This document shows positions 7,702-17,111 of a DNA stretch of 64,000 nucleotides, piece after piece. The translations under genes and the position numbers were made by a program. Within the stretch, counting starts at the first letter, position 1, and every line of letters begins with the position of its first letter. The notes beneath the pieces were generated by a model, which worked only from the letters and a program-made list of their open reading frames with translations, did not search any database and had not been told where the DNA came from. The DNA is from Lachnospiraceae bacterium (GTDB lineage: Bacteria; Bacillota; Clostridia; Lachnospirales; Lachnospiraceae). Location: NCBI GenBank assembly GCA_017450065.1, contig JAFSYI010000083.1:1-64000 (forward strand). Direction: 5' to 3'.

Positions 7702-9447
7702 ATGGATGAAAAGAAGGTCATGATGCTCGGTAATGAGGCGATAGCCAGGGGAGCATATGAAGCCGGAGTGAAGGTTTCGGCGGCATATCCCGGAACACCC
7801 AGTACCGAGATAAGTGAGAACATAGTTAAATATAAGGATGAGCTTTACTGCGAATGGTCGCCCAATGAAAAGGTTGCGACAGAGGTTGCGATCGGTGCGT
7901 CGATGGCCGGCGTGCGTTCACTTGTTTCCATGAAGCATGTCGGAGTCAATGTGGCGGCAGATCCGCTGTACACGGTTTCGTATATAGGAGTAAACGGGGG
8001 ACTCGTGCTGGTGGCGGCTGACGATCCCGGAATGTACAGCTCACAGAATGAACAGGATTCAAGGATGGTGGCAAGGGCGGCTCAGGTTCCTGTCATTGAA
8101 CCGTCAGATTCGCAGGAAGCCAAGGATTTCATTAAATTCGCATATGAATTAAGCGAGAAATATGATACCCCGGTGATATTCAGGACAACGACCAGGCTTT
8201 CACATTCACAGGGACAGGTTACGCTTGAAGAAAGGCAGAACATAGAGGATAAGCCTTATGAGCGTAATATAGCGAAGAATGTCATGATGCCCGGTAATGC
8301 CAAGCTCCGTCATATTGCGGTTGAGGAGCGTGAGAAGCGGCTGATCGAGGATTCGTGCGATTTTCCCATAAACAGGGTGGAGATGAATGATACAAAGATC
8401 GGCGTTATCACAAGCGGTATACCCTATCAGTATGTTAAGGAAGCTCTGCCGGATGCATCCGTGCTTAAGCTCGGACTCGTAAATCCTCTTCCGAGGAAAC
8501 TGATCGAGGACTTCGCGTCAAAGGTGGAAACCTTATATATCGTCGAGGAACTCGATCCCCTGATCGAAACGCAGGTAAGATCGTGGGGTATCAGGGCGAT
8601 AGGAAAGGAAATATTCACAATACAGGGTGAGTACAGCGCAAATATGCTGAGGAAGGCTGTGCTGCATGAGGATCCCGATATCAGGGAGGAGGCAAAGGTA
8701 CCCGGGCGTCCGCCCATACTTTGTCCCGGCTGCCCCCACAGGAGTGCCTTTACGGTACTTAACAAGCTTAAGCTTCATGCTGCGGGTGATATAGGCTGTT
8801 ATACTCTCGGTGCCGTACCGCCGTTAGGCGTAATAGACACGACTGTCTGCATGGGATCGAGTATTTCCACTCTTCACGGTATGGAGAAAGCGAAAGGGAA
8901 GGATTATATAAAGAACTGGGTTGCCGTGATCGGTGATTCGACCTTCATGCATACCGGAGTGAATTCACTTATAAATATGGTTTACAATCAGGGAACCGGA
9001 ACGGTTATGATCCTTGATAATTCAACAACCGGAATGACCGGACATCAGGATCATGCTGCCACGGGCAAGACTCTTCAGGGTGAAGAGGTTCCTGCGATAA
9101 ACATTATGGAGCTGTGCAGGGCCATAGGTGTTAAGAATGTTTATGAGATAAATGTTTTTGATACAGAGGGTCTTGAGAAGCTTATAAAGCAGGAGATCGC
9201 CAGGGATGAAGTATCTGTCATAATAACAAAGACGCCCTGTGTGCTTCTTAACAAGACACCCATAACGCATACATGCCGGGTGGATGAAGAGAAGTGTAAA
9301 AAGTGCGGTATGTGTATGAAGCCCGGATGTCCGGCGATCACCAAACTGGCAAACGGCTTCACCAGGATCGATACCAAGATGTGCAACGGCTGCGGTCTGT
9401 GCAAGAGCCAGTGTAAATTCGGAGCGATAGAGGACGTTCCTGTTTAG
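7702..9447 (+). CDS. iorA: Indolepyruvate:ferredoxin oxidoreductase, alpha subunit
   Basis: Large subunit of the TPP-dependent enzyme that oxidatively decarboxylates aryl pyruvates (from Trp, Phe, Tyr) to acyl-CoA with ferredoxin as acceptor. The N-terminal half is the pyrimidine-binding region (AYPGTPSTEIS, SMKHVGVNVAADP). The TPP part has CPGCPHRSAF, GDIGCYTLG and GDSTFMHTGV. The C-terminus (about 525-575) carries two 4Fe-4S motifs, CKKCGMCMKPGCP and CNGCGLCKSQC. At 581 aa it is of normal length. iorB follows after 57 bases, across an imperfect inverted repeat (9450-9484). Confidence 0.93.
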   Translation: MDEKKVMMLGNEAIARGAYEAGVKVSAAYPGTPSTEISENIVKYKDELYCEWSPNEKVATEVAIGASMAGVRSLVSMKHVGVNVAADPLYTVSYIGVNGGLVLVAADDPGMYSSQNEQDSRMVARAAQVPVIEPSDSQEAKDFIKFAYELSEKYDTPVIFRTTTRLSHSQGQVTLEERQNIEDKPYERNIAKNVMMPGNAKLRHIAVEEREKRLIEDSCDFPINRVEMNDTKIGVITSGIPYQYVKEALPDASVLKLGLVNPLPRKLIEDFASKVETLYIVEELDPLIETQVRSWGIRAIGKEIFTIQGEYSANMLRKAVLHEDPDIREEAKVPGRPPILCPGCPHRSAFTVLNKLKLHAAGDIGCYTLGAVPPLGVIDTTVCMGSSISTLHGMEKAKGKDYIKNWVAVIGDSTFMHTGVNSLINMVYNQGTGTVMILDNSTTGMTGHQDHAATGKTLQGEEVPAINIMELCRAIGVKNVYEINVFDTEGLEKLIKQEIARDEVSVIITKTPCVLLNKTPITHTCRVDEEKCKKCGMCMKPGCPAITKLANGFTRIDTKMCNGCGLCKSQCKFGAIEDVPV

Positions 9448-9449
9448 AC

Positions 9450-9484
9450 TATAGTAAACGAAATAAATAAATTCGTTCACTATA
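9450..9484 (+). other. Inverted repeat between iorA and iorB
   Basis: Arms 9450-9462 and 9472-9484 pair over 13 positions with one A-C mismatch and an AT-rich 9-nt loop, just ahead of the iorB ribosome binding site. It has no T-run, so it is more likely an mRNA stability or processing hairpin than a terminator. Confidence 0.5.
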
Positions 9485-9504
9485 ATAAAAGAAAGGCAGT
9501 ATAA

Positions 9505-10074
9505 ATGGAAACCAGAAATATAATGATCGTAGGCGTGGGAGGACAGGGAACCCTTCTTACGAGCCGTATTCTTGGCGGTATCATGCTCGGAGCGGGATAT
9601 GATGTAAAGATGAGTGAGGTTCACGGAATGGCCCAGCGCGGAGGATCGGTAGTTACCTTCGTCAGATACGGAGACAGGGTGGCCGAGCCTATAGTTGAAG
9701 AAGGACAGGCTGATGTGCTCATAGCCTTTGAGCAGCTGGAAGCCATGCGTTATGCACATTTCCTTAAGAAGGACGGGGTTCTTATCGTTAATACGCAGAG
9801 GATAGATCCGATGCCTGTGGTGATAGGAGCCGCAGAGTATCCGGAAGGAATCGTTGAAGCACTCAAAAAGGATCATAAGGTTATTGACGTGGATGCAATG
9901 AGTGAGGCGGTTAAGCTTGGCAATCCCAAGGTATTTAATGTGATCGTCCTCGGGGTTGCGGCAAGACATATGGATTTTTCAAAGGAACAGTGGTTTGAAG
10001 TCATCGAGAAGACGGTAAAGCTGAAGTTCGTTGAGATGAACAAGCAGGCATTCGAAGCAGGGTATTCCATGTAA
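9505..10074 (+). CDS. iorB: Indolepyruvate:ferredoxin oxidoreductase, beta subunit
   Basis: Small (gamma-type) subunit of the same complex as iorA. The protein has 189 residues. It opens with IMIVGVGGQGTLLTSRILGG, the glycine-rich nucleotide-type motif of the POR-gamma domain, and has MSEVHGMAQRGGSV and EPIVEEGQADVLIAFE further on. The ATG follows gaaaggcag. It ends 4 bases from the convergent aminotransferase gene with no visible terminator between them, so the two transcripts probably overlap. Confidence 0.93.
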   Translation: METRNIMIVGVGGQGTLLTSRILGGIMLGAGYDVKMSEVHGMAQRGGSVVTFVRYGDRVAEPIVEEGQADVLIAFEQLEAMRYAHFLKKDGVLIVNTQRIDPMPVVIGAAEYPEGIVEALKKDHKVIDVDAMSEAVKLGNPKVFNVIVLGVAARHMDFSKEQWFEVIEKTVKLKFVEMNKQAFEAGYSM

Positions 10075-10078
10075 ATGA

Positions 10079-11176
10079 TTAAGACATAACGGAGCTTATG
10101 ACCGACAGAAGCCTGTCATTCATTTCGGGCATCATGAAGCAGACCCTGAAGAATTTGTTGTCAAGGAAGGGGAAGGTACAGCAGTTCCTTATCATCATCT
10201 TTTCCCTTATACATGCATCAAACAGTATATCGGCTGAAAGGTGCTCGTTTTCTATCTTAACAAGAACAAAGTTAGCTGAGGGCTCATATACCTTGAGCCC
10301 TTTTGTTTTTGAAAGGGCATCCGTTACACGGCGGCGTTCACTGCTTATAAGAGACTTGGTCTTCTGTATGTATTCTTCATCCGTGAACATAAGCTGACCT
10401 GCCGCTTCTGCTAGGGAATTGATCGTCCACGGATTCTTGCGTGAGTTGATCGCCTTGATCAGATCGCGGTTGCCCGTGATACCGTAGCCGAGACGCAGTC
10501 CCGGAGCTGCGAAGAACTTGGAGATACCGCGGAGTATTATTATATTGTTATAGTACTGCGTAAGCGGAATGGAATCAACTTCATCATAGTTTTCGGTAAA
10601 TTCAATGTAGGTTTCATCCACCATGACGAAGATGTCATTCTGTTTGCAGACATCGAGGATCTTCCTCATTGATCTGCGGCTTATGCAGGTTGATGTCGGG
10701 TTGTTCGGGTTGCACATTATAAGGAGATCGATACTTTCGTTAAGCTGGGATGAAAGACTCTCCGGGTCGAGAACGAAATTATCCTCCTCCTTCAGCGGGA
10801 AGTAGAGGCTCGTGCCTCCGCCGAGGGCTACCTCGCGTTCGTATTCGGAATAGGTGGGGCCGACGATCAGAGCTTTCTTCGGATGCTCTATCTGAATAAA
10901 AAGAGAGATCAGCTCCGTGGATCCGTTGCCGACTATGATGTTTTCGTACTCGCTTCCGCAGTAGGATGCGATGACCTTACGAAGAGAGGTATATTCGCGG
11001 TCGGGATAGCCTGTTATGACGTCGAGATGCTCGGAAAGAGTACTGCGCATCCTGCCCGATATTCCAAGAGGGTTTACGTTTGCGGAGAAGCTTATTATTT
11101 CTTCTTTTTTTATTCCGTAGATCTTCTCGATCTTTTCAAGATCGCTTCCGTGAAAATGGTCAGAATGCTGTAGCAT
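10079..11176 (-). CDS. Class I/II PLP aminotransferase, HisC/CobD type
   Basis: Fold-type I PLP enzyme. The opening HGSDLEKIEKIYGI...SFSANVNPLG resembles CobD (threonine-phosphate decarboxylase) more than HisC. No cobalamin or histidine genes lie next to it, so the substrate stays open. Visible features are GNGSTELI, CNPNNPTS (155-162), VDETYIEF, and SKFFAAPGLRLGYG with the PLP lysine at residue 220. The C-terminal domain has FPFLDNKFFRVCF. Start ATG 11176 has aaggag about 11 bases upstream. It is transcribed divergently from the large unknown gene that follows. Confidence 0.8.
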   Translation of the reverse strand: MLQHSDHFHGSDLEKIEKIYGIKKEEIISFSANVNPLGISGRMRSTLSEHLDVITGYPDREYTSLRKVIASYCGSEYENIIVGNGSTELISLFIQIEHPKKALIVGPTYSEYEREVALGGGTSLYFPLKEEDNFVLDPESLSSQLNESIDLLIMCNPNNPTSTCISRRSMRKILDVCKQNDIFVMVDETYIEFTENYDEVDSIPLTQYYNNIIILRGISKFFAAPGLRLGYGITGNRDLIKAINSRKNPWTINSLAEAAGQLMFTDEEYIQKTKSLISSERRRVTDALSKTKGLKVYEPSANFVLVKIENEHLSADILFDACIREKMMIRNCCTFPFLDNKFFRVCFMMPEMNDRLLSVISSVMS

Positions 11177-11191
11177 TTGTTTTTTATCTCC

Positions 11192-11221
11192 TTGTCTGAT
11201 TTATATCGGGTATGTTATACT
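11192..11221 (+). promoter_or_regulatory. Promoter of the DUF5717/DUF5716 four-gene cluster
   Basis: TTGTCT (11192-11197), 18 bases, then an extended -10 TGtTATACT (hexamer 11216-11221). Transcription would begin near 11228, giving a very short leader before the GTG at 11248. Confidence 0.5.
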
Positions 11222-11247
11222 CTAATTTGATTAAAGTCAAGTAAAGT

Positions 11248-14200
11248 GTGGTGAGGAACTTGAATGAGATAGTAGATAAACTTGTTAACGGGTTTTTCGA
11301 TTATGAAAGCGGAAAGCTCTCTTTTTCTGTGTCCAGAATTGAAGAAACGCTGGAAACGGGAGAGGTTTTCGAGGGTTCTTTTGCCATTGACAGTAATGAC
11401 GGACTCCCCGCCTCAGGCAGTATTTATACCTCCAGCATGCGGCTTGTATGCCGTATGGAAAGCTTTAATGACAGTCATGTTGAAGTGAAGTTCATGTTTG
11501 ATACGACGGGACTCGAACCGGGCGACATTGTAAAGGGAGATGTCCAGATAGTATCGGATAAGGGTGAATATTATATCCCGTTCGCATTCTCGATAGTCCG
11601 CAGTATCGTGAAGAGCTCCCTGGGAAATGTAAAGAATCTCTTTCATTTCACCAATCAGGCTCAGACGGACTGGAAGGAAGCAGTGAACCTTTTCTATTCA
11701 AAGGAATTCAGACAGATCTTTGACGGGAATGAAAGAGTTCACTTCTCCAAATACAGAGGCATGAGCAACCGTGACGGTAATGAAGAGAGCGTTGATGATT
11801 TCCTTATTTCAATAAACAAGAAACAGCCGGTTCTTTTCAGCGTGGACAAGACATATCATGAGATAACGGATATAACCGAGACCTTAAGATGTGAGCTTCC
11901 GCTGCGCAGATCGACATGGGGTTACGTGCATCTTGAGGTAAGTACGGACTGCAGCTTTATAAGGCTTGAAAAGAAAGAGCTGACAGCTGATGATTTCCAG
12001 GGTAATATAAGCCGTTTTGTCTTCTTCGTGGAAGAGGACATGCTGCATGAAGGAAAGAATTTCGGACGGCTGATCTTTAAGGGGCATCATCAGACCCTGG
12101 CGGTAACGATCGTAGCGTCAAAGAGGATGAGCAATGAGGGACTGAGGATCGAAAGACGCGAGAAACGGAACCTCACCATGCGTCTCATGCGCTGCTATAT
12201 TGCCTTCAGGACGAAGCATATTAATGTTAATACATGGGTCAGGGATTCACTTAAGATCGTTGAGAGGCTCAACGTTCTGGATGACAGGAATCCCGAGTCA
12301 AGACTGTTCCAGGCGCAGCTTCTGCTGGTTTCGCAGCGTTATAATGAAGCAAAATGGATAATAGATCATGTGGGCAACGATCTTCAGATACAGAGGAAGG
12401 AGCCCACCATATACAGCTACTACCTTTATCTGACAACGCTTTATATGCGTGATGATGCATATATAAACGAAGTCGCCGAAGAGGTTGCCAGGCTTTATGA
12501 GAAGCATCCGGATGACTACAGGATATTATGGACCCTGCTGTATCTCGATGAGGACCTTTCGGAGAATCATTCCCGAAAGATAGAGCTTATTGAAGAGCAG
12601 TATAAGAGGGGCTGCAGGAGCCCGATAATCTATGTTGAAGCGTACCAGTACTATGTTATCAATCCTGCTACCCTGAACAGGCTCGGCAGCTTCGAGGTAC
12701 AGATACTTACATGGGCCGCAAAGAACGGTCTTATGAATAATGAGCTGTGCAGGCAGATCCTGTATATATGTTCAAAGTCCAAGGAGTATAACAGGTCAGT
12801 ACTGAATCTTCTTATAAAGATATACAGGATCAATGAAGAGTCTGATGTTGTCGGAGCCATCTGTTCGATGCTTATAAAGGCCGACAGGACAGACAGGGCG
12901 TGCTTTAAGTGGTACAGTCTTGGCGTAAGCAACGAGCTTCGCATAACCAAGCTGTATGAATACTATATGCTTTCGATCCCTCTTGAGAAGGATGAGCTGC
13001 TTCCAAAGCCTGTGATCATGTATTTCGGATTCAGGAACAAGATGGATTATGTGCATATCGCGTATTTATATGCGAACATGCTCAAGCACAGATTTGAGGT
13101 AATGAGGCTGTGCGATGAATATGAGCAGAGGATGCGTGATTTTGCTCTTGAGCAGGTGCATAACGGAAGGATAAACAGGGATCTTGCATACCTGTATGAG
13201 CAGATACTTACTCCGGAGACCATCCATCCGGATATAGTAAACAGCTTCGTAAAGCTGCTGTTTTCCTATGATGTAAGAGTATCGAACCCTTCAATAAAGA
13301 AAATCTGCGTGATACAGGAAGAGTTCGAGGGAGAAGGCATCTATCCGGTGGAGAACGGCCATGCATATCCCGAGATATACAGTAACAGTTATCTGGTGTT
13401 CGGCGAGGATGAGGATGGCAGACGCATGCTCCTGCCGCTTGACAGTGTGCGGGGGCTTATAGAGGAAGGGCCGTACATACCGTATATAAAGGATTATGTC
13501 ACGGACAATCCCGGATTCAATCTGTATCTGTGCAACGGAAGAGGACACTATATAAGCGTTGATGACGATAATGTCGATGCATGCAGGAATCTCGTTGATT
13601 CGGTCGATATCAAGGAGAACTTCAAGCGTGATGTACGAATGGAGCTCCTCAGGCATTATTATGACAATAATGAGATATCCACGCTCGATGAATTCCTTCT
13701 CAGCATAGATCCCAAGGTGCTGACCGTAAAGGACAGGGCGGAGCTTCTCGGATATTTTGTTATGAGGGGAATGTATGACGAGGCTTATGAGATCATAACC
13801 ATTTACGGGGCTGAGAAGGTTCCGGTAAAGACGGTGGTCAGAATATGCTCGCATATGATAGGCAAAAAAGAAGAGCTGTATGATGTGATGCTTGTAAAGG
13901 TGGCATATCATGCATTTATAAACGGTAAATATGACGTGCTTACTCTTGAATATCTCGTTGAGCATTTCAACGGGCTTACGAAGGAGCTCAGGAATCTCTG
14001 GAAGGCGGCAAGACAGTTCGATGTCGACTGCTTTGCGCTTATGGAGAAGCTCATAATCCAGATGATCACTACGGGAACGACCATCGGAGAGAAGGAAGAG
14101 CTGTTTGAGGAATATGTTAAGAGCGGATCCAATACGAAGGTCGAACTGGCATATCTGTCATATTGTGCCTATGATTATTTCGTTAAGGACAGAATGCTTG

Positions 14201-14814
14201 ATGCAAGGGTATTTGAACATCTTGCCAAGAATTACAGGCGGGGGGAGGAGCTCAATGATGCCTGCAAGCTGGCTCTCCTTAAGCATTACACGGAAGAGAA
14301 GAAATCGATAGATCAGCGTACGGCGGATATGATCAGGGAATTCCTGAATGAATTCTCGGGAAGAAGTATTTATTTTGCATTCTTCAAGGATTATATCGGC
14401 GTGCTTAACGGACTGTCTGATTTTAAGGATAAAGTGATAATTGAATACAAGACGGCTCCCACGACAAGGGTAATGCTCCATTATATTATTGAGAACGGTG
14501 AAAACGGCGACAATTACCATACGGAAGAAATGAGGAATATGTACGGCGGTATATTCGCGAAGGATTTCATTCTTTTCTTCGGCGAGAATCTGCAGTACTA
14601 CATTTCGGAGGAAGCAGGCGGCGAGGAGTACCTGACGTTCTCCGATTCGGTATCTGTCTCCGACAATGTTGTCGAGGGCGGCGGGTCAAGGTATGCGATG
14701 ATAAATGATATGGTAGTGGCAAAGACGCTTCAGGATGATGATACCCTCATGCAGCTCATGGAGGAGTATGTAAGGGAGGAATGCTTTGCCAAACGGGCAT
14801 TCACATGCTTATAA
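11248..14814 (+). CDS. Large DUF5717-like protein (1188 aa), unknown function
   Basis: I recognise this only as one of the very large proteins of unknown function typical of Lachnospiraceae (DUF5717 from memory). No signal peptide or TM segment is visible, so it is probably cytoplasmic. Residues about 15-120 and 195-300 look like two beta-sandwich domains. From about 310 onward the protein is alpha-helical with TPR/SEL-like hairpins (for example RLFQAQLLLVSQRYNEAKW near 350). A second beta-containing insert lies near 690-790, followed by more helical repeats and a short beta-rich C-terminus. It has few cysteines and no recognisable catalytic motif, which suggests a scaffold. The start is unsure: GTG 11248, GTG 11251, or TTG 11260 just after gagga. 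It leads three more genes with gaps of 10-20 bases. Confidence 0.75.
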   Translation: MVRNLNEIVDKLVNGFFDYESGKLSFSVSRIEETLETGEVFEGSFAIDSNDGLPASGSIYTSSMRLVCRMESFNDSHVEVKFMFDTTGLEPGDIVKGDVQIVSDKGEYYIPFAFSIVRSIVKSSLGNVKNLFHFTNQAQTDWKEAVNLFYSKEFRQIFDGNERVHFSKYRGMSNRDGNEESVDDFLISINKKQPVLFSVDKTYHEITDITETLRCELPLRRSTWGYVHLEVSTDCSFIRLEKKELTADDFQGNISRFVFFVEEDMLHEGKNFGRLIFKGHHQTLAVTIVASKRMSNEGLRIERREKRNLTMRLMRCYIAFRTKHINVNTWVRDSLKIVERLNVLDDRNPESRLFQAQLLLVSQRYNEAKWIIDHVGNDLQIQRKEPTIYSYYLYLTTLYMRDDAYINEVAEEVARLYEKHPDDYRILWTLLYLDEDLSENHSRKIELIEEQYKRGCRSPIIYVEAYQYYVINPATLNRLGSFEVQILTWAAKNGLMNNELCRQILYICSKSKEYNRSVLNLLIKIYRINEESDVVGAICSMLIKADRTDRACFKWYSLGVSNELRITKLYEYYMLSIPLEKDELLPKPVIMYFGFRNKMDYVHIAYLYANMLKHRFEVMRLCDEYEQRMRDFALEQVHNGRINRDLAYLYEQILTPETIHPDIVNSFVKLLFSYDVRVSNPSIKKICVIQEEFEGEGIYPVENGHAYPEIYSNSYLVFGEDEDGRRMLLPLDSVRGLIEEGPYIPYIKDYVTDNPGFNLYLCNGRGHYISVDDDNVDACRNLVDSVDIKENFKRDVRMELLRHYYDNNEISTLDEFLLSIDPKVLTVKDRAELLGYFVMRGMYDEAYEIITIYGAEKVPVKTVVRICSHMIGKKEELYDVMLVKVAYHAFINGKYDVLTLEYLVEHFNGLTKELRNLWKAARQFDVDCFALMEKLIIQMITTGTTIGEKEELFEEYVKSGSNTKVELAYLSYCAYDYFVKDRMLDARVFEHLAKNYRRGEELNDACKLALLKHYTEEKKSIDQRTADMIREFLNEFSGRSIYFAFFKDYIGVLNGLSDFKDKVIIEYKTAPTTRVMLHYIIENGENGDNYHTEEMRNMYGGIFAKDFILFFGENLQYYISEEAGGEEYLTFSDSVSVSDNVVEGGGSRYAMINDMVVAKTLQDDDTLMQLMEEYVREECFAKRAFTCL

Positions 14815-14826
14815 GGTGGGGACTTA

Positions 14827-16239
14827 ATGGACGGTAATACAAGATATGTGATCGGATACGATCTTAATGACATACAGGTTCAGATAAGCTATTTTGAGCT
14901 AAATAAAAAGCGCAGGGGCAAGCTGGTATCAGACGGAGAGAATGAGAGACTGGGTGTGCCTACGGTTCTCTGTAAGCGGAAGAGTGTTAAACAGTGGAGC
15001 TTCGGTACGGAAGCACAGAGGCTTATAAGACGAGACGGAGAGGCTGAGGTAAATAAGCTTCTGAGCCTTGCACTGTCGGGGAGATCCATTACGATCGATG
15101 GTGAGGATTTCAACGGTATCGATCTTCTTATCCTGTTTGTGAGGAAGACACTTAAGCTTCTGTCTGTTTATGTCTCCGTGGAACAGATAGACAACTTTGT
15201 ATTTACCGTTCCAGAGCTTAACAGGGATGTTCTTTCAGTTCTTGAGAGAGTGGCTGCGGCTGTTCCGGTGGAAAGGAGCAGGATCCTGTTCCAGAGCTAC
15301 AGCGAAGCCGTATACTGTTATATGATCCACCAGCCGGAGGAACTGTGGGATCCGGAATGCGTGATATTCAATCATGACGGTAAGTCAATGACGGCTTATC
15401 ATATGCAGATGAACCACAGGACAACACCTGTCGTTGGCGTAATAGACAAGACGGTATATGACGGACTCAGCATTCCCGATATGAGTACGTATTATGACGG
15501 GGAGGATGATGAATACGGTGACGATGACGTGGATGGCAGCAGGCCTTCGGATGATGAGAAGGGGCAGGGTGGAACCGGAACACAGGAAGAGCTTCATGAC
15601 CTGAAAAATGCCAGAATGATGATCTCATCCGAAAAAGAAATAGATGCGATGGACGAGGAGCTTTACGGCATTGTGCATGATTTCCTTATCACCCGTACCA
15701 TCCGTTCGGCTTACCTTCTGGGACCCGGCTTTGACGGTGAATGGTGTAAGAAGACCATCGGATTCCTGTGTATGGGACGAAGAGTATTCCAGGGGAACAA
15801 TATGTATTCCAAGGGTGCATGCTATTACGGTATGGATAAGCTGTATCCGTCGGAGATCAATAAAAGGTATATTTTCCTGGGAGAGGATAAGCTTAAGTTC
15901 AATCTTGGCATATATATTGACAGGAAGGGTAAGGAAGAATACATTGCGCTGGCTGACGGCGGAGAGAACTGGTATGACATAAGCGCTGAGGTGGAATTCC
16001 TTCTGAAGGGCGGAAGCAAGGTCCAGCTTATAGTGACCCCGCTCGACGGCAAGGAAATAAGAGTTATGGATATCGTTCTTGACGGACTTCCGGACAGGCC
16101 GACGAAAACAACACGCCTTAAGCTCTGGGTTATGTTCTCATCGGGAAATACGCTTAAGGCAATTGTCAAGGATATGGGATTCGGTGAAATATTCCAGTCT
16201 TCGGGACTTGCGTGGGACAGGGAATTGACGATAGAATAG
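14827..16239 (+). CDS. DUF5716-like protein with divergent Hsp70/actin-type ATPase fold
   Basis: A 470-residue protein that I read as a degenerate Hsp70/actin-fold member. Signposts occur in the right order: a phosphate-1-like VIGYDLND (8-15), FVFTVPELNRD (125-134), the SYSEAVYCYM segment (157-166) in place of Hsp70's EPTAAALAYG, a phosphate-2-like VIFNHDGKSMTAY (179-191), the adenosine-motif-like AYLLGPGFDG (295-304), and YSKGACYYGM (327-336). An acidic, low-complexity loop fills 224-257. Residues 345-470 are beta-rich, in the place of a substrate-binding domain. The canonical DLGTT and DLGGGT motifs are not kept, so ATP hydrolysis is doubtful. It lies 12 bases after the 1188-aa gene. The fold call is inference; the DUF number is recalled. 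Confidence 0.7.
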   Translation: MDGNTRYVIGYDLNDIQVQISYFELNKKRRGKLVSDGENERLGVPTVLCKRKSVKQWSFGTEAQRLIRRDGEAEVNKLLSLALSGRSITIDGEDFNGIDLLILFVRKTLKLLSVYVSVEQIDNFVFTVPELNRDVLSVLERVAAAVPVERSRILFQSYSEAVYCYMIHQPEELWDPECVIFNHDGKSMTAYHMQMNHRTTPVVGVIDKTVYDGLSIPDMSTYYDGEDDEYGDDDVDGSRPSDDEKGQGGTGTQEELHDLKNARMMISSEKEIDAMDEELYGIVHDFLITRTIRSAYLLGPGFDGEWCKKTIGFLCMGRRVFQGNNMYSKGACYYGMDKLYPSEINKRYIFLGEDKLKFNLGIYIDRKGKEEYIALADGGENWYDISAEVEFLLKGGSKVQLIVTPLDGKEIRVMDIVLDGLPDRPTKTTRLKLWVMFSSGNTLKAIVKDMGFGEIFQSSGLAWDRELTIE

Positions 16240-16258
16240 CTGGTTACGGGGAGAAAGC

Positions 16259-17101
16259 ATGTCTGATCTGTTATTATGCCGGGGAGCAGCGGCGGAAAGA
16301 CCATATTATATATCGGTGCTTGGTATAAATATATATTCGATTGAGGAACTCTGTTACCTGATATCGCAGAACGCGTATACGATCGATCAGGATTTCATGG
16401 ATGAGGGGCTGTGCCGGTATATCGGCGATCAGCTTAAGCTGACGGATCTGGCAGAAACCCTTAAGGAGATCATTGACAACAAAGGCTCGCTCATAGACTT
16501 TGTCATGGCAATCCTTAAGGATGCGGGTTACTGTGATAAGGATGAGATCAGGAATATCAAACAGATAGTTATAGAGAGCGCCGGGCTAAGCCCTTCAAGA
16601 AAGCACAAGAGCAGGGGGGATAATCTGCTCAAGGCAGGGAAGCTTGTAAGAGCAATGGATGAATACAAGGTGACTCTCGGCAAGATAGACAAGGAGGCCG
16701 AGCCGGTCCTTTATGCATCGGTACTTCACAACACGGGCACGGCATACGCGAGGCTTATGCTCTATGAGAAGGCGGCCGGGAATTATCTTGAAGCGTATAA
16801 GCTGAACATGGATGATGAATCTCTTAAGATGTATCTTCTCAGCTGCAGGCTGTACATGGACAGGATGGATTACGACAGACTTCTGCTCAAATACGGCTAT
16901 CCGGCAGAGATCGCCCAAAAGGTAGAGAAGCTGATGGCAACAAGGGAGGATTACAGGCGTTCGGACAATAAATATGCAAAGGATTTAAATGAGCTTAAGC
17001 AGCTTAAAGAGGACGGGATGATCAGCCGGTATTACGAAACGGTGGATGAGACCATCGAGGCATGGAAGTGGGATTACAGGATGGACATGATGCCGCACTA
17101 G
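16259..17101 (+). CDS. TPR-repeat protein of the four-gene cluster, unknown function
   Basis: A 280-residue soluble protein with no named homologue that I recognise. Residues 1-110 form an alpha/beta region beginning YYISVLGINIYSIEELCYLI. Residues about 115-200 contain TPR-like helices (GDNLLKAGKLVRAMDEYKV, LHNTGTAYARLMLYEKAAGN). The C-terminal 80 residues are charged and helical. The ATG at 16259 has ggagaaag upstream and lies 19 bases from the Hsp70-like gene. The TPRs make it a plausible adaptor to the Hsp70-like protein. Confidence 0.75.
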   Translation: MSDLLLCRGAAAERPYYISVLGINIYSIEELCYLISQNAYTIDQDFMDEGLCRYIGDQLKLTDLAETLKEIIDNKGSLIDFVMAILKDAGYCDKDEIRNIKQIVIESAGLSPSRKHKSRGDNLLKAGKLVRAMDEYKVTLGKIDKEAEPVLYASVLHNTGTAYARLMLYEKAAGNYLEAYKLNMDDESLKMYLLSCRLYMDRMDYDRLLLKYGYPAEIAQKVEKLMATREDYRRSDNKYAKDLNELKQLKEDGMISRYYETVDETIEAWKWDYRMDMMPH

Positions 17102-17111
17102 GAGCACTGCT

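Noticed and set aside
9022-9969. 315-aa minus-strand frame opposite iorA/iorB
   Set aside because: Shadow of conserved iorAB; no ribosome site and no recognisable domain.
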